Assembly: GCF_010993985.1 (NCBI RefSeq)
Contig: NZ_WINH01000025.1
Location: 1 to 57,368, forward strand
Source of the DNA: Paraferrimonas sp. SM1919
GTDB lineage: Bacteria > Pseudomonadota > Gammaproteobacteria > Enterobacterales > Shewanellaceae
DNA: 57,368 nucleotides
Direction: 5' to 3'
Numbering within the stretch: the stretch's first letter is position 1; the number at the start of each line of letters is the position of its first letter. The notes under the pieces were generated by a model. That model was not told where the DNA came from. It ran no database searches and worked only from the letters and a program-made list of their open reading frames with translations. Position numbers and translations under genes: made by a program. Below are positions 26,335-37,568 of this stretch, piece after piece.

Positions 26335-27267
26335 TTAGCGGCGTTTTTTCTTTTTGTAGGCTTCTTTACGAATTTCGTCGCGGATGCGTTTTTCTTCCCT
26401 TTGCTGCTCGACAATAATTTCTTCGGCGGCAACCATTTCTGGGGTCTCTAAAGTTAGCTTGCCTAGTTTGCCAGAGCGCAGTTCATGCAGCAGGACTTCT
26501 GAGGTTTTGTGTAAGTCTACACGGCCACCACGACCTTTAAAACCACGGCTTCGGCCAATTTCTTCCAGTAATAGAATGCCTTCACTTGGGTAGTCTTCGG
26601 CATCAATGTTATAACGTTCCTGCAGGCGCTGTTGGTAATGATCAACAAAGTACTCAGCGGCATATAGGGCCACATCTTCATATTCGATGGCGGTATCACG
26701 AATCGCACCGGTAATGGCTAGGCGGTAACCTGAGTTTTCGTTCTCTACTTTAGGCCATAGGAACCCTGGGGTATCTGACAGCACAATGCCATTTTTAAGA
26801 TTAATGCGTTGTTGTGACTTGGTGACTGCTGGTTCGTTGCCGGTACGGGCGATAGGGCGGCCTGCCCAAGCATTAATCAAGGAAGACTTACCTACGTTAG
26901 GAATGCCCATGATCATACAGCGAAGGGCTTTGCCATCTTGATCACGGTGCGGCGCCAGCTTCTTAGCCAGATCACCAATTTTGTTCACCAAGGTCATGTC
27001 TGAGCTTATCATAGGGAGTGCTTTGACTCCCTTTTGTTGATCGTAATACTCTAGCCATAATGCAGTCGTATCAGGATCAGCCAAATCGGCTTTGTTTAGT
27101 AGCTTAATCACAGGGGTGTCGCCCCTTAGCCCCTCAACTAAAGGGTTCTCACTAGAATAGGGGATGCGGGCGTCAACGACTTCAATAACGACGTCAACTT
27201 GGGGCATTACTTCTTCAATCTGTTTACGGGCTTTATGCATGTGCCCTGGAAACCATTGGATTGCCAT
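26335..27267 (-). CDS. ylqF: Ribosome biogenesis GTPase YlqF/RbgA
   Basis: A 310-residue circularly permuted GTPase that acts in late assembly of the 50S subunit. Motif order is permuted as expected: G4 NKAD (58-61), G5 around SSD (88-90), G1 GIPNVGKSS (121-129), G2/G3 DTPG (165-168). The C-terminal helical domain (about 180-290) ends in a basic KKKKRR tail. MAIQWFPGHMHKARK is the conserved N-terminus. Monocistronic. Confidence 0.94.
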   Translation of the reverse strand: MAIQWFPGHMHKARKQIEEVMPQVDVVIEVVDARIPYSSENPLVEGLRGDTPVIKLLNKADLADPDTTALWLEYYDQQKGVKALPMISSDMTLVNKIGDLAKKLAPHRDQDGKALRCMIMGIPNVGKSSLINAWAGRPIARTGNEPAVTKSQQRINLKNGIVLSDTPGFLWPKVENENSGYRLAITGAIRDTAIEYEDVALYAAEYFVDHYQQRLQERYNIDAEDYPSEGILLLEEIGRSRGFKGRGGRVDLHKTSEVLLHELRSGKLGKLTLETPEMVAAEEIIVEQQREEKRIRDEIRKEAYKKKKRR

Positions 27268-27405
27268 GAAAAATCTCTCACTAGAACTGTTGCCGCTATT
27301 GTAGCTAAGTTGGCTTAAGTTTACTAAATAAAAAGGATTATACTCTGATCAATTGTTGCCATTTGGCGGTAATATAGATAAACAACTAACTGCTTAAGGA
27401 TGGAC

Positions 27406-28305
27406 ATGAGTAACCAACCGTTAACGGACTTTGAAAAACACGTTATTTTAAACAAGGGTACAGAGCCTCCTTTTTCAGGCCAATATCACGATCATTTTGA
27501 ACAGGGTGTATATTGCTGTCGTGCTTGTGATGCCCCCTTGTACTTATCTGAAGATAAATTCCAATCCCACTGTGGTTGGCCAAGTTTTGATGACGAAATC
27601 CCCTTTGCCGTTGCTAGGGAAGTAGATGCCGATGGGCGCCGTACAGAAATTTTGTGTCATAACTGTGGTGGTCACCTTGGGCATGTGTTTAATGGTGAGC
27701 GCCTCACCCCTAAAAATACTCGCCACTGCGTGAATTCAGTGTCTATGCAGTTTAAGCCTGTTAAGACCCAATTGGCGACCTTTGCGGGAGGTTGCTTTTG
27801 GTGCCTAGAAGCGTTTTTCCAGCCGATTAAAGGGGTGTTAAAGGTGACCTCTGGTTACTGCGGAGGTAATGCGGAAACGGCCAACTATCAACAGGTGTGT
27901 TGTGGCCAAACGCAGCATGCAGAGGCGGTGCAAATTATTTATGATGATAACTTAATCAGTTACCAAACTTTGCTTGAATTGTTTTTTGGCTGTCACGATC
28001 CAACCACCTTAAACCGCCAAGGTAATGATACCGGTCCACAATATCGCTCGGCGATTTTTTACCATAATGACAAACAAAAACAATTAGCTGCCGAGGCGAT
28101 GGCGAACTTAGAAACGCTAGAGTACGAAGCTGAAACAATTGTTACCGAGCTGGTGGAGGCTAAGGCGTTTTACCAAGCAGAGCCTGAACACCACAATTAT
28201 TATATGCAGCATCCTTACCAAGGATATTGCCAAGTGGTGATCAGTCCCAAAATGCACAAGTTGAAGCAGAATTATTCTAAGCTGGTTAAAGAACATCTAC
28301 TTTAG
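27406..28305 (+). CDS. Bifunctional methionine sulfoxide reductase MsrB-MsrA
   Basis: A 299-residue fusion of MsrB (residues 1-118) and MsrA (about 124-290), repairing R- and S-methionine sulfoxide. MsrB: zinc Cys pairs C38/C41 and C84/C87, catalytic C108 in RHCVNS. MsrA: catalytic C130 in GGCFWCLEAFF, then GYCGG. B precedes A, the reverse of the PilB-type fusion. No thioredoxin domain and no signal peptide, so it acts in the cytoplasm with thioredoxin. ATG 27406 is chosen over ATG 27400 because aagga lies at the right distance. It converges on ansA with 15 bp between stops and no visible terminator. Confidence 0.94.
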   Translation: MSNQPLTDFEKHVILNKGTEPPFSGQYHDHFEQGVYCCRACDAPLYLSEDKFQSHCGWPSFDDEIPFAVAREVDADGRRTEILCHNCGGHLGHVFNGERLTPKNTRHCVNSVSMQFKPVKTQLATFAGGCFWCLEAFFQPIKGVLKVTSGYCGGNAETANYQQVCCGQTQHAEAVQIIYDDNLISYQTLLELFFGCHDPTTLNRQGNDTGPQYRSAIFYHNDKQKQLAAEAMANLETLEYEAETIVTELVEAKAFYQAEPEHHNYYMQHPYQGYCQVVISPKMHKLKQNYSKLVKEHLL

Positions 28306-28320
28306 CGCGAACCTTTAAAC

Positions 28321-29340
28321 TTATGGGTGGGAGCTTAACTCCCCCCTTAGAGATAACCCCATTTTCAGCTGCACTTCTTCAAAACTTAGGTTTTGTGACA
28401 ACAAGTAGTGCAATTTGGCTAATGCCGCTTCAATGGTCATATCAAAGCCGCTTAATACCCCAGCTTGGGCCAACGCATTACCCGTGGCATAGCCCCCCAT
28501 ATTGACGCGACCCTGACGACATTGGGTTAGGTTAATTACCACAATTCGTTGCTCTTGGGCTTGCTTTAATAGGGCTAACAAGTCTTTGTTTTGGGGGGCA
28601 TTTCCCACGCCAAAGGTTAGTAAAATGAGAGCTTTTACTGGTTGCTGTAAAATATTACGGATCACTTCTACTGAAATCCCCGGGTAGAGGGTAACCACAC
28701 CAATCGCTTGGGGAGTAATTTCGTACACCTTTAACGGTTGTGGCAGTGGATTTGGGGTGAGCACACCTGCTTTTAATTCAATTTCAATTCCAGCTTCTAA
28801 TAATGCTGGATAGTTCGGGCTGGCAAAGGCATTAAAACCATCGGCATGAACTTTAGAGCTACGATTACCCCTGAATAACTGGTTATTAAAAAATAAACAC
28901 ACTTCAGCAATTGGGTAATTCGCTGCAAGGTACAACGCATTAAGCAAGTTTGTTTGGCCATCAGAGCGCAGCTGCGCTAAGGGAATTTGTGAGCCCGTAA
29001 CAATGACAGGTTTTTGCAGTCCTTCTAGCATAAATGACAATGCAGAAGAGGTATAAGCCATGGTATCGGTGCCATGCAGAATCACAAAACCGTCATAATG
29101 GTCATAGTTGTTTTTGATGTCATTGGCAATGCGCTGCCAATCTGCTGGGGTCATATCAGAAGAATCAATCAGCGGCGAGTATTCACTGATAGTAAATTCT
29201 GGCATATCTGGGTGATAAAACTCTGGCATTTGAGTGATAGCTTCAGTTAAGAAGCCAGCAACGGGAGCAAAACCATTTTCAGTTTTTTGCATACCGATGG
29301 TACCACCGGTGTAAGCAATATAAATAGAGGGTTTAGTCAT
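28321..29340 (-). CDS. ansA: Type I cytoplasmic L-asparaginase
   Basis: A 339-residue enzyme hydrolysing asparagine to aspartate and ammonia. First catalytic Thr T14 in YTGGTIG, second triad T91-D92 in HGTDT, then RGNRSSKVHA with the catalytic Lys. No signal peptide, so the low-affinity cytoplasmic AnsA type. It lies downstream of sppA on the same strand (108 bp, with the sppA terminator between), the arrangement seen in enterobacteria and Shewanella. Confidence 0.93.
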   Translation of the reverse strand: MTKPSIYIAYTGGTIGMQKTENGFAPVAGFLTEAITQMPEFYHPDMPEFTISEYSPLIDSSDMTPADWQRIANDIKNNYDHYDGFVILHGTDTMAYTSSALSFMLEGLQKPVIVTGSQIPLAQLRSDGQTNLLNALYLAANYPIAEVCLFFNNQLFRGNRSSKVHADGFNAFASPNYPALLEAGIEIELKAGVLTPNPLPQPLKVYEITPQAIGVVTLYPGISVEVIRNILQQPVKALILLTFGVGNAPQNKDLLALLKQAQEQRIVVINLTQCRQGRVNMGGYATGNALAQAGVLSGFDMTIEAALAKLHYLLSQNLSFEEVQLKMGLSLRGELSSHP

Positions 29341-29404
29341 TCATCAGGTCAATAGCAGACATAGGTTGGGGCAATAATAGCAAGCATTAGCGAAGTAAAA
29401 AAAC

Positions 29405-29431
29405 AAAAATGGCACCCAAGGTGCCATTTTT
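29405..29431 (-). terminator. sppA terminator
   Basis: 12-bp stem (29405-29416 with 29420-29431), loop caa, followed on the minus strand by a T-run. Located between sppA and ansA. Confidence 0.88.
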
Positions 29432-29448
29432 ATTAATTGTACCAATCA

Positions 29449-31287
29449 TTAGGGTTGCAATTGACACTCTTGACAGAGAACGTAAGCACCATTTGGATCA
29501 TTAAATTTAGTAATAAATTCAACTTGTTGCTCCATATTATTGATGAACTTACTTAAGTTGGTCGGCGGCGCGGTTAAACTTCCTATATATGGAATTGAAG
29601 TTTCAAAAATATCATTTAAGAATTTTTCTTTAGCGGAGAGTTCTTTTTCAACCAAGCGCGTTCTAGGTTTCTTGATATTTGCTAACTCAGCGGCTTTATC
29701 AATGGCCAGTTGTAGGTCACCGAGTTCGTCGATCAAACCGAACTTTAACGCATCTTGGCCAGTCCACACTCGACCTTGTCCAATTTTGTCTACCTGTTCT
29801 GTACTCATGTTACGGGCATCAGCAACCAAAGTAATAAATTGTTGGTAACCATTTTCTATCGACATTTGGACTAATTGTTTAGCACTTTGTGGGAAAGCCC
29901 TGGTCACGCTAAATCCAGCCAGAGGGGTCGTACCAACGCCATCAGTTTGAATGCCAATGTGACCAAGCGAGTCTTCAAAGGTTGCCAATAAACCAAAAAT
30001 ACCGATTGAACCGGTTATGGTGCTTGGATGGGCAATAATGTAATCGGCGTCTGCTGAGATCCAGTAGCCACCGGATGCGGCCATCGACCCCATACTTACT
30101 ACCACAGGTTTTCCCGTTTCTTGTAAGGCAAGCAATTGTTGCCTGATGACTTCAGAAGCAAAGGCACTGCCACCAGGACTATTCACACGTAAAACTAATG
30201 CCTTTAAGTTTTCATCGTTGCGCACTTGTTTGATAAGTTCAGCAGTTGAGTCACCACCAATAGTACCTGCAGGTTGTTTACCATTGAGAATTTGTCCATT
30301 GGCAACAATAATACCGATATTGGCTTGCTCCAGCTGCTGCATAGGATTGATATCCTGCAGCTGTTTTAAATAACTTTTAAAACCAATGGCTGGATAAGAG
30401 TCACCGTCTTTACCTAACTCATCAATTAAGCGTATTTCAATATCGTACTTGCTGGCTAATGAATCTACCCAGTTTAACTGCAGTGCCATTTTGGCGTTAT
30501 CACCATTAGCGTTGGATAAGGCTGTTAACAAAGCCTCTTCTGCAAACGGTAATTGTTCATCAGTCAACTGTCTTTGCTGTCTGATATGGGTAAGGTATTG
30601 TTGCCAAAGTTGATCTAACCAAGCTTGATTCGCTTCTTTTGCGGCATCAGACATATTATTACGAATATAAGGCTCAATCGCTGATTTATAAGTGCCAACT
30701 TTAAATACATGGGCATTAACTTTTAGTTTATCAAGGGCATCTTTATAGTACATACGGTAACGAGAAAAACCCTCTAAGCCAATTGCCCCCATAGGGTTCA
30801 TGATAATTTCATCGGCAAAACTGGCTAAATAGTAGCTTGATTGTGAGAACCAAGATCCATAGGCATACACCTTTTTGCCCATGGCTTTAAATTGGTTAAT
30901 GCTTTGACCGATAGTATTAAGTTTATCAATGCTGGCGCCGAGCATCATGTCAGCACTAATAATCAACAGGGGAATGTTGTCGTCTTCGGCAGCATGGTTA
31001 ATGGCATCAACGACTTCTGAAACTAAAGTTTCTGAAGGTTTGTCATCTTGAGTGATTTTATCTATGGGGGCTTGGTACTGTTTCTGCTCGACCAAATTAC
31101 CGCTAATATTAATAATTAAAGCGGCATTGTCGGGAATGACGACTTGTTGCTCTTGTTCGCTAAGAGAAACGATCAGCATGGCTAAAAGCCCAAAAACCAA
31201 CAAGTTTAAGATTAATTTACGAGTGTTGTTGATCAACGTCCAAAGAAACTTAAAAACTTTGATCACCACTGATGGCTTTCTTTGCAT
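29449..31287 (-). CDS. sppA: Signal peptide peptidase SppA, 67K type
   Basis: A 612-residue inner-membrane serine protease of the S49 family that degrades cleaved signal peptides. N-terminal membrane anchor about 24-44. The two tandem S49 halves supply a Ser/Lys dyad: K201 in GTYKSAIEPY and S401 in GSMAASGGYW, close to the E. coli K209/S409. The active enzyme is a bowl-shaped tetramer facing the periplasm. Divergent from fadH. Confidence 0.95.
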   Translation of the reverse strand: MQRKPSVVIKVFKFLWTLINNTRKLILNLLVFGLLAMLIVSLSEQEQQVVIPDNAALIINISGNLVEQKQYQAPIDKITQDDKPSETLVSEVVDAINHAAEDDNIPLLIISADMMLGASIDKLNTIGQSINQFKAMGKKVYAYGSWFSQSSYYLASFADEIIMNPMGAIGLEGFSRYRMYYKDALDKLKVNAHVFKVGTYKSAIEPYIRNNMSDAAKEANQAWLDQLWQQYLTHIRQQRQLTDEQLPFAEEALLTALSNANGDNAKMALQLNWVDSLASKYDIEIRLIDELGKDGDSYPAIGFKSYLKQLQDINPMQQLEQANIGIIVANGQILNGKQPAGTIGGDSTAELIKQVRNDENLKALVLRVNSPGGSAFASEVIRQQLLALQETGKPVVVSMGSMAASGGYWISADADYIIAHPSTITGSIGIFGLLATFEDSLGHIGIQTDGVGTTPLAGFSVTRAFPQSAKQLVQMSIENGYQQFITLVADARNMSTEQVDKIGQGRVWTGQDALKFGLIDELGDLQLAIDKAAELANIKKPRTRLVEKELSAKEKFLNDIFETSIPYIGSLTAPPTNLSKFINNMEQQVEFITKFNDPNGAYVLCQECQLQP

Positions 31288-33468
<2,181 letters not shown>

Positions 33469-33477
33469 TCTAAGAGT

Positions 33478-33510
33478 AAAAGGCTGAACCAGGAGGTTCA
33501 GCCTTTTTTG
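33478..33510 (+). terminator. fadH terminator
   Basis: Stem of 13 bp (33478-33490 with 33495-33507), loop agga, T-run to 33510. It may also end the converging LuxR gene, but the T-run on that strand is poor. Confidence 0.9.
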
Positions 33511-33513
33511 TAA

Positions 33514-34380
33514 TTAATCAATATCTGATCGTACAGGCAGTTCAAATTCCGCTAGATATAAGGCAAGCGGATCGGCATCGTTATTGTGTTTTATCATAGA
33601 TAAAGAAGACAAAAACAATGAGAACAACTCTGCTTGTGAAGTAATGTCTAATTTTCTGTGGATACGCTTACGATGTACTTTTACGGTATCAGGGCTGATC
33701 TCTAATAAGCCTGCAATGGCTTTCGAAGAGTAACCTTTAAGGATCAGTAGGATGATTTCTCTTTCCCGTTCAGAAAGCACATCTCGACCAAAGTTATTAA
33801 AGGCAATACTGAGCTGCGAATCAAAGTCATTTTCTTCTACTTCTGATTGTTGACTTAACAAATCGATATGCTTTTTCAGAAACGCAATTAAAATTGGGCG
33901 CTTTTTGCATAAGTATTGGAATTCACGAGTATTTGAATTTACCGTATGCTGTCTTAAGCCTAGTGAGATAATAATGACCTTCTCATCAGAAATACGAGCA
34001 ATAATATTAATCTCATCTTTGAGGCCACTGCCTTGGTAGTAAGACAAGTAATACTCTGAAGTAAAGAAATCATCTGGCGCAAGATCTTTGAGTCGGTATA
34101 AGCCGCTTTCAATGCCTTTATCAATGGCGATGACAAAAGGATCAAGTAAATAGCCACCTTGCAAAAATACATTTAATGCCGGTTGTACATATCTTTCTTC
34201 TAGATCATGGAATAATACATTAGGTTGTTTACCCTTGATGTATTCAAAAACGACCACACTTTCATAAGAAGAAGCTTGGTGAAGGCCGATTGCTAACTCT
34301 TCAAAAAATGATTCATTACCACAAGTCTCGATTACTTTGGCCCAGTTCATTGGATCAATTTCACCATCTACATACAGCAT
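33514..34380 (-). CDS. LuxR-type transcriptional regulator
   Basis: A 288-residue regulator. The C-terminal domain (about 220-280) is a LuxR/FixJ helix-turn-helix: LSEREREIILLILKGYSSKAIAGLLEISPDTVKVHRKRIHRKL. The N-terminal about 180 residues form one soluble domain with alternating strands and helices (possibly GAF/PAS-like); I do not recognise a specific ligand. It is divergent from the aminotransferase at 34795 across 414 bp, so it most likely controls that gene and itself. Confidence 0.87.
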   Translation of the reverse strand: MLYVDGEIDPMNWAKVIETCGNESFFEELAIGLHQASSYESVVVFEYIKGKQPNVLFHDLEERYVQPALNVFLQGGYLLDPFVIAIDKGIESGLYRLKDLAPDDFFTSEYYLSYYQGSGLKDEINIIARISDEKVIIISLGLRQHTVNSNTREFQYLCKKRPILIAFLKKHIDLLSQQSEVEENDFDSQLSIAFNNFGRDVLSEREREIILLILKGYSSKAIAGLLEISPDTVKVHRKRIHRKLDITSQAELFSLFLSSLSMIKHNNDADPLALYLAEFELPVRSDID

Positions 34381-34794
34381 ATAATTATTCTCATGAATTC
34401 AAAAAATATCTGGATATATTGTACCAGCTTTCTGTTTTACATCTAGTGGAAATATGAGGTCAATCACACTTATTTTATGTTAAAAAACCGTGATTTAAAG
34501 AATAAAATAGTGAATTGTAAAGGAATGGTTTCTGTCGGTTAATTTGCTGTGAAAGCATGGTTGGTGGCTTGTATTTTGATCTTTGCGACAATGTTCTGGT
34601 TCAGGGTGGGCGAGACAAATTATTAAACAAAGTACTAAATTTGCGAGGTATTTAAGGCATTATATTTTTTTTATTAAATCGCATTTATCTGAAATTTAAC
34701 GTTTTTTTGTATAATACCCACTAGAGGTTATGGAAATGAAGTGCTCGGATTTGTTTATATAGAGCCCGAAATCACATAACATGGTTTAATAACA
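34381..34794. promoter_or_regulatory. Control region between LuxR regulator and aminotransferase
   Basis: 414 bp, AT-rich. A tataat -10 element is at 34710-34715 (ttgtataat). It is followed by a leader of about 75 nt containing a short ORF of 10 codons (ATG 34730, preceded by gagg, ending tatatag near 34762). No obvious long palindrome for the regulator was found by eye. Confidence 0.5.
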
Positions 34795-36168
34795 ATGACT
34801 CAAGAATATAATACCCAGCAACTGTGGCAACAAGATAAAGACCACATGATCCACCCATACACCGACTTTTCAACGTTCAAAGAAGACGGTTCTCAGGTGA
34901 TCACAGGTGCTGAAGGCAACTATGTTGTAGACAGTGAAGGTAACCGTTTCCTAGACGGTATTGCAGGCCTATGGTGTGTAAATATCGGTCACGGTCGTAA
35001 AGAAATGGCTGATGCGATCCATAAACAAATTATGGATATGCAATACTACAACCCGTTTGGTCACACCACCAATGCTCCAGCTGCTCAACTTGCTGCGAAG
35101 CTAGCTGAAATGACTCCTGGTGACCTAAATCACGTATTCTTTACCTGTGGTGGTTCGGTTTCTAACGATACTGCACTACGTGTAATTCATTACTACCATA
35201 ACCTAAATGGTAAGCCTAACAAGAAGAAGATCATTTCTCGTAACAATGGTTACCATGGTTCAACTTACTTCTCTGCTTCGCTAACCGGTATTCAAGGTTG
35301 TAAAGATCAGTTTGACGATATCGCTCAAGATCTTTTCCAATACGTATCTGCAGCAGATATGTACCGTCGTCCGGCTGGCGCAGAAAACCTATCTGAAGAA
35401 GAGTACGCACAGTACCTTGCAGATGAAATCGAAAACCGCATTCTAGCACTAGGTGCTGACAACGTTGCGGCATTCATCATGGAGCCGGTAATGGGTGCTG
35501 GTGGTGTTCTAGTTGCTCCTAAAGGCTACCACAAAAAAGTATCTGAAGTTTGTAAGAAGTACGACGTACTTGTGATTGCTGATGAAGTAGTTACTGCATT
35601 TGGTCGTTTAGGCCAGTGGTTCTCTTGTGAATCTGAATTCGACTTCGTACCTGACGTACTAGTAGTAGCTAAAGGTATTAGCTCTGGCTACATTCCACTA
35701 GGCGCGGCCATCTTCAACAAGAAGATTTACGATGTGATTTCACAACCACAATCAGAAGGTGGTGTACTGTCTCTTGGCTTTACTTACACTGGCCACGCGA
35801 CAGCTTGTGCTGCAGCACTTAAGAACATCGAAATTCTAGAAAAAGAAAACATTCTAGATAACGTTAAAGAGCTTGGTCCATACCTACAAGCAGAAATGAA
35901 AGCGGCACTAATCGACAACCCAATCGTGGGTGACGTACGTGGTCAAGGCTTCATGCTAGGTATTGATTTAGTGGCTGATAAGACAACTAAAGAAAGCCTA
36001 TTCGTCGCACAAAAAGTATTCGACAAGTGTTTGGCTCGCGGCGTTGTGATCCGTCCAATCGCATGTAAGATTGTTGTTTCTCCACCGTTAACACTAACGA
36101 AAGAGAACATCGACACGCTTATCTCTGTACTTAAAGAGTCTTTAGCAGAAGTTGCTGCTGAACTGTAA
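34795..36168 (+). CDS. Class III PLP-dependent aminotransferase
   Basis: A 457-residue omega-type aminotransferase of the SpuC/BioA-like group, probably using pyruvate as acceptor for an amine such as putrescine, beta-alanine or another omega-amino compound. PLP is bound by K293 (VVAKGISSGYIPLGA), D263 contacts the pyridine (IADEVVTAFGRLG), and GGSVSNDTALR binds the phosphate. Codons are strikingly biased (cta, gta, gca, ggt, cgt) compared with the neighbours, which suggests high expression. The divergent LuxR gene is the likely regulator. Substrate cannot be fixed from sequence. Confidence 0.88.
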   Translation: MTQEYNTQQLWQQDKDHMIHPYTDFSTFKEDGSQVITGAEGNYVVDSEGNRFLDGIAGLWCVNIGHGRKEMADAIHKQIMDMQYYNPFGHTTNAPAAQLAAKLAEMTPGDLNHVFFTCGGSVSNDTALRVIHYYHNLNGKPNKKKIISRNNGYHGSTYFSASLTGIQGCKDQFDDIAQDLFQYVSAADMYRRPAGAENLSEEEYAQYLADEIENRILALGADNVAAFIMEPVMGAGGVLVAPKGYHKKVSEVCKKYDVLVIADEVVTAFGRLGQWFSCESEFDFVPDVLVVAKGISSGYIPLGAAIFNKKIYDVISQPQSEGGVLSLGFTYTGHATACAAALKNIEILEKENILDNVKELGPYLQAEMKAALIDNPIVGDVRGQGFMLGIDLVADKTTKESLFVAQKVFDKCLARGVVIRPIACKIVVSPPLTLTKENIDTLISVLKESLAEVAAEL

Positions 36169-36186
36169 TAAGTAACAGCAATCGTG

Positions 36187-36212
36187 AAAGCCAGCATTAT
36201 GCTGGCTTTTTT
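36187..36212 (+). terminator. Aminotransferase terminator
   Basis: 11-bp stem (36187-36197 with 36199-36209) and T-run to 36212. Confidence 0.9.
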
Positions 36213-36306
36213 GTTGTCTTTAAAACGTGACCACAAGCCGTGACAATGACCACCTTGCCCCCCCCAAGTGCATCACAGCCCATTGACGGCGCGGTTGACC
36301 CGTTAA

Positions 36307-36648
36307 TTATTTATTGGCTTTGGCCTTATGGTAACTCAGCATAATATGTGAGTTGTGGTCTAATAACACATTGTGTACTTGCTGATTACCGTGCATTAAA
36401 GCAAATTCTGATAAGTAACGGCCATTACAACGAATATTTTTCTCGGCGAGTCGGTAAGCTTTTACCATTGGGCGTTTGGGCGCTAAATGCCTTAGCGAAC
36501 GTTTAAATTGGCTCAAGGAACCATTCGCTGCAGCTAAACAGATTTGTGTTGTTAAGCTTTGATCTGTGCCTACAAATTTCGTATTGGCATAGCCTGTTTG
36601 GGTGTAGGCTAGAGTGCCAACAATGAGCGCAAAAATAACTCTTTTCAT
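36307..36648 (-). CDS. Small exported protein, DUF3718-like
   Basis: 113 residues from ATG 36648, which is one codon after another ATG and has ggag at proper distance; the longer reading frame start is rejected. Signal peptide MKRVIFALIVGTLAYTQTGYA. Mature part has two Cys (TQICLAAANGS and NIRCNGRYLSEFAL), the spacing I associate with DUF3718 of Shewanella and relatives. Function unknown; probably periplasmic with one disulfide. Confidence 0.65.
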   Translation of the reverse strand: MKRVIFALIVGTLAYTQTGYANTKFVGTDQSLTTQICLAAANGSLSQFKRSLRHLAPKRPMVKAYRLAEKNIRCNGRYLSEFALMHGNQQVHNVLLDHNSHIMLSYHKAKANK

Positions 36649-36842
36649 CATGATCTCCATCAACAAAGGTTACTTTTAAGATGGTTCAATTACAGTGAAA
36701 AGCTGTAAACAAATTGTCTTGATATGTTACAAGCAATGTCAGCACCGCACGTTAGCATGGACTGACATAGGGTTGATAATGAGTTATTGCGTTTTAAAAG
36801 ACGTAACCTTGTTAAGGCATTATCAATGCTAGAGCTGATGGC

Positions 36843-37463
36843 TTAGCCAAGAATAAGCCACAGTCCCAGCAACAGCATCAAGCCACCACTGAAGCGGTTA
36901 AGCAATGCGAGATTGTTGCCTTGGTTCATAAATAACCTAATGCTTTTACCTGTGGATGCATAAAGCATTAAACAACTAAACTCAGTAAACATAATGATGC
37001 CTATTAAGGCACTCAGTTGGACCATAAAGGGCTTTTCTGGATTGATAAAGGGCGGTAGCAGTGCCACCATAAAAGCCCAACCTTTCGGGTTAGCAATTGC
37101 GGTAATAAGCCCTTGACTAAAAAGCTCATAATTACTGATCCTAGCAGTCACATTGTCATTAGTTAATGCCATCTTACCTTTGGCTTGCCACATTTGAGTA
37201 CCAAGATAAGCCAAATATAATCCACCAACGAATTTAAAAGCAGTGAACACTTGTGGATGGTCGAACATAAAGCTTGCGACCCCGACTACTGAGGCTACCG
37301 CAACCGTTGCAACGCCAATTAACTCGCCTAACATCATCCATAATGTTCTTCGAACGCCCACGCTCATTCCTAGGGTCATGGCTAATGTCATACACATTCC
37401 AGGGGTGATAGAAACAAAGAAAAAAGTGGGTAGGAATACTGCAAATAAAGTCCAATCAAACAT
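36843..37463 (-). CDS. LysE/RhtB family amino-acid exporter
   Basis: About 206 residues, six membrane helices. The N-terminal FVSITPGMCMTLAMTLGMSVGVRRTLWMMLGELIG is the family signature (a PG(P/M) turn and a G-x-x-x-G helix), and ANPKGWAFMVALLPPFI is the second conserved loop. Members export amino acids, homoserine lactones or related metabolites. ATG 37463 is preferred over a TTG 15 bp upstream. No regulator is adjacent. Confidence 0.88.
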   Translation of the reverse strand: MFDWTLFAVFLPTFFFVSITPGMCMTLAMTLGMSVGVRRTLWMMLGELIGVATVAVASVVGVASFMFDHPQVFTAFKFVGGLYLAYLGTQMWQAKGKMALTNDNVTARISNYELFSQGLITAIANPKGWAFMVALLPPFINPEKPFMVQLSALIGIIMFTEFSCLMLYASTGKSIRLFMNQGNNLALLNRFSGGLMLLLGLWLILG

Positions 37464-37526
37464 AATTTTTATAAACAAGATAGCAAAGGGCTAGAGTATC
37501 TTTTTCTTTTTTATTAGTCGATAAAA

Positions 37527-37549
37527 AAAGCCCCTGAAATTGGGGCTTT
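37527..37549 (-). terminator. TonB receptor terminator
   Basis: 8-bp stem aaagcccc/ggggcttt (37527-37534, 37542-37549), loop tgaaatt, T-run on the minus strand. Confidence 0.88.
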
Positions 37550-37568
37550 GGCTATTTAATCGGTAATG

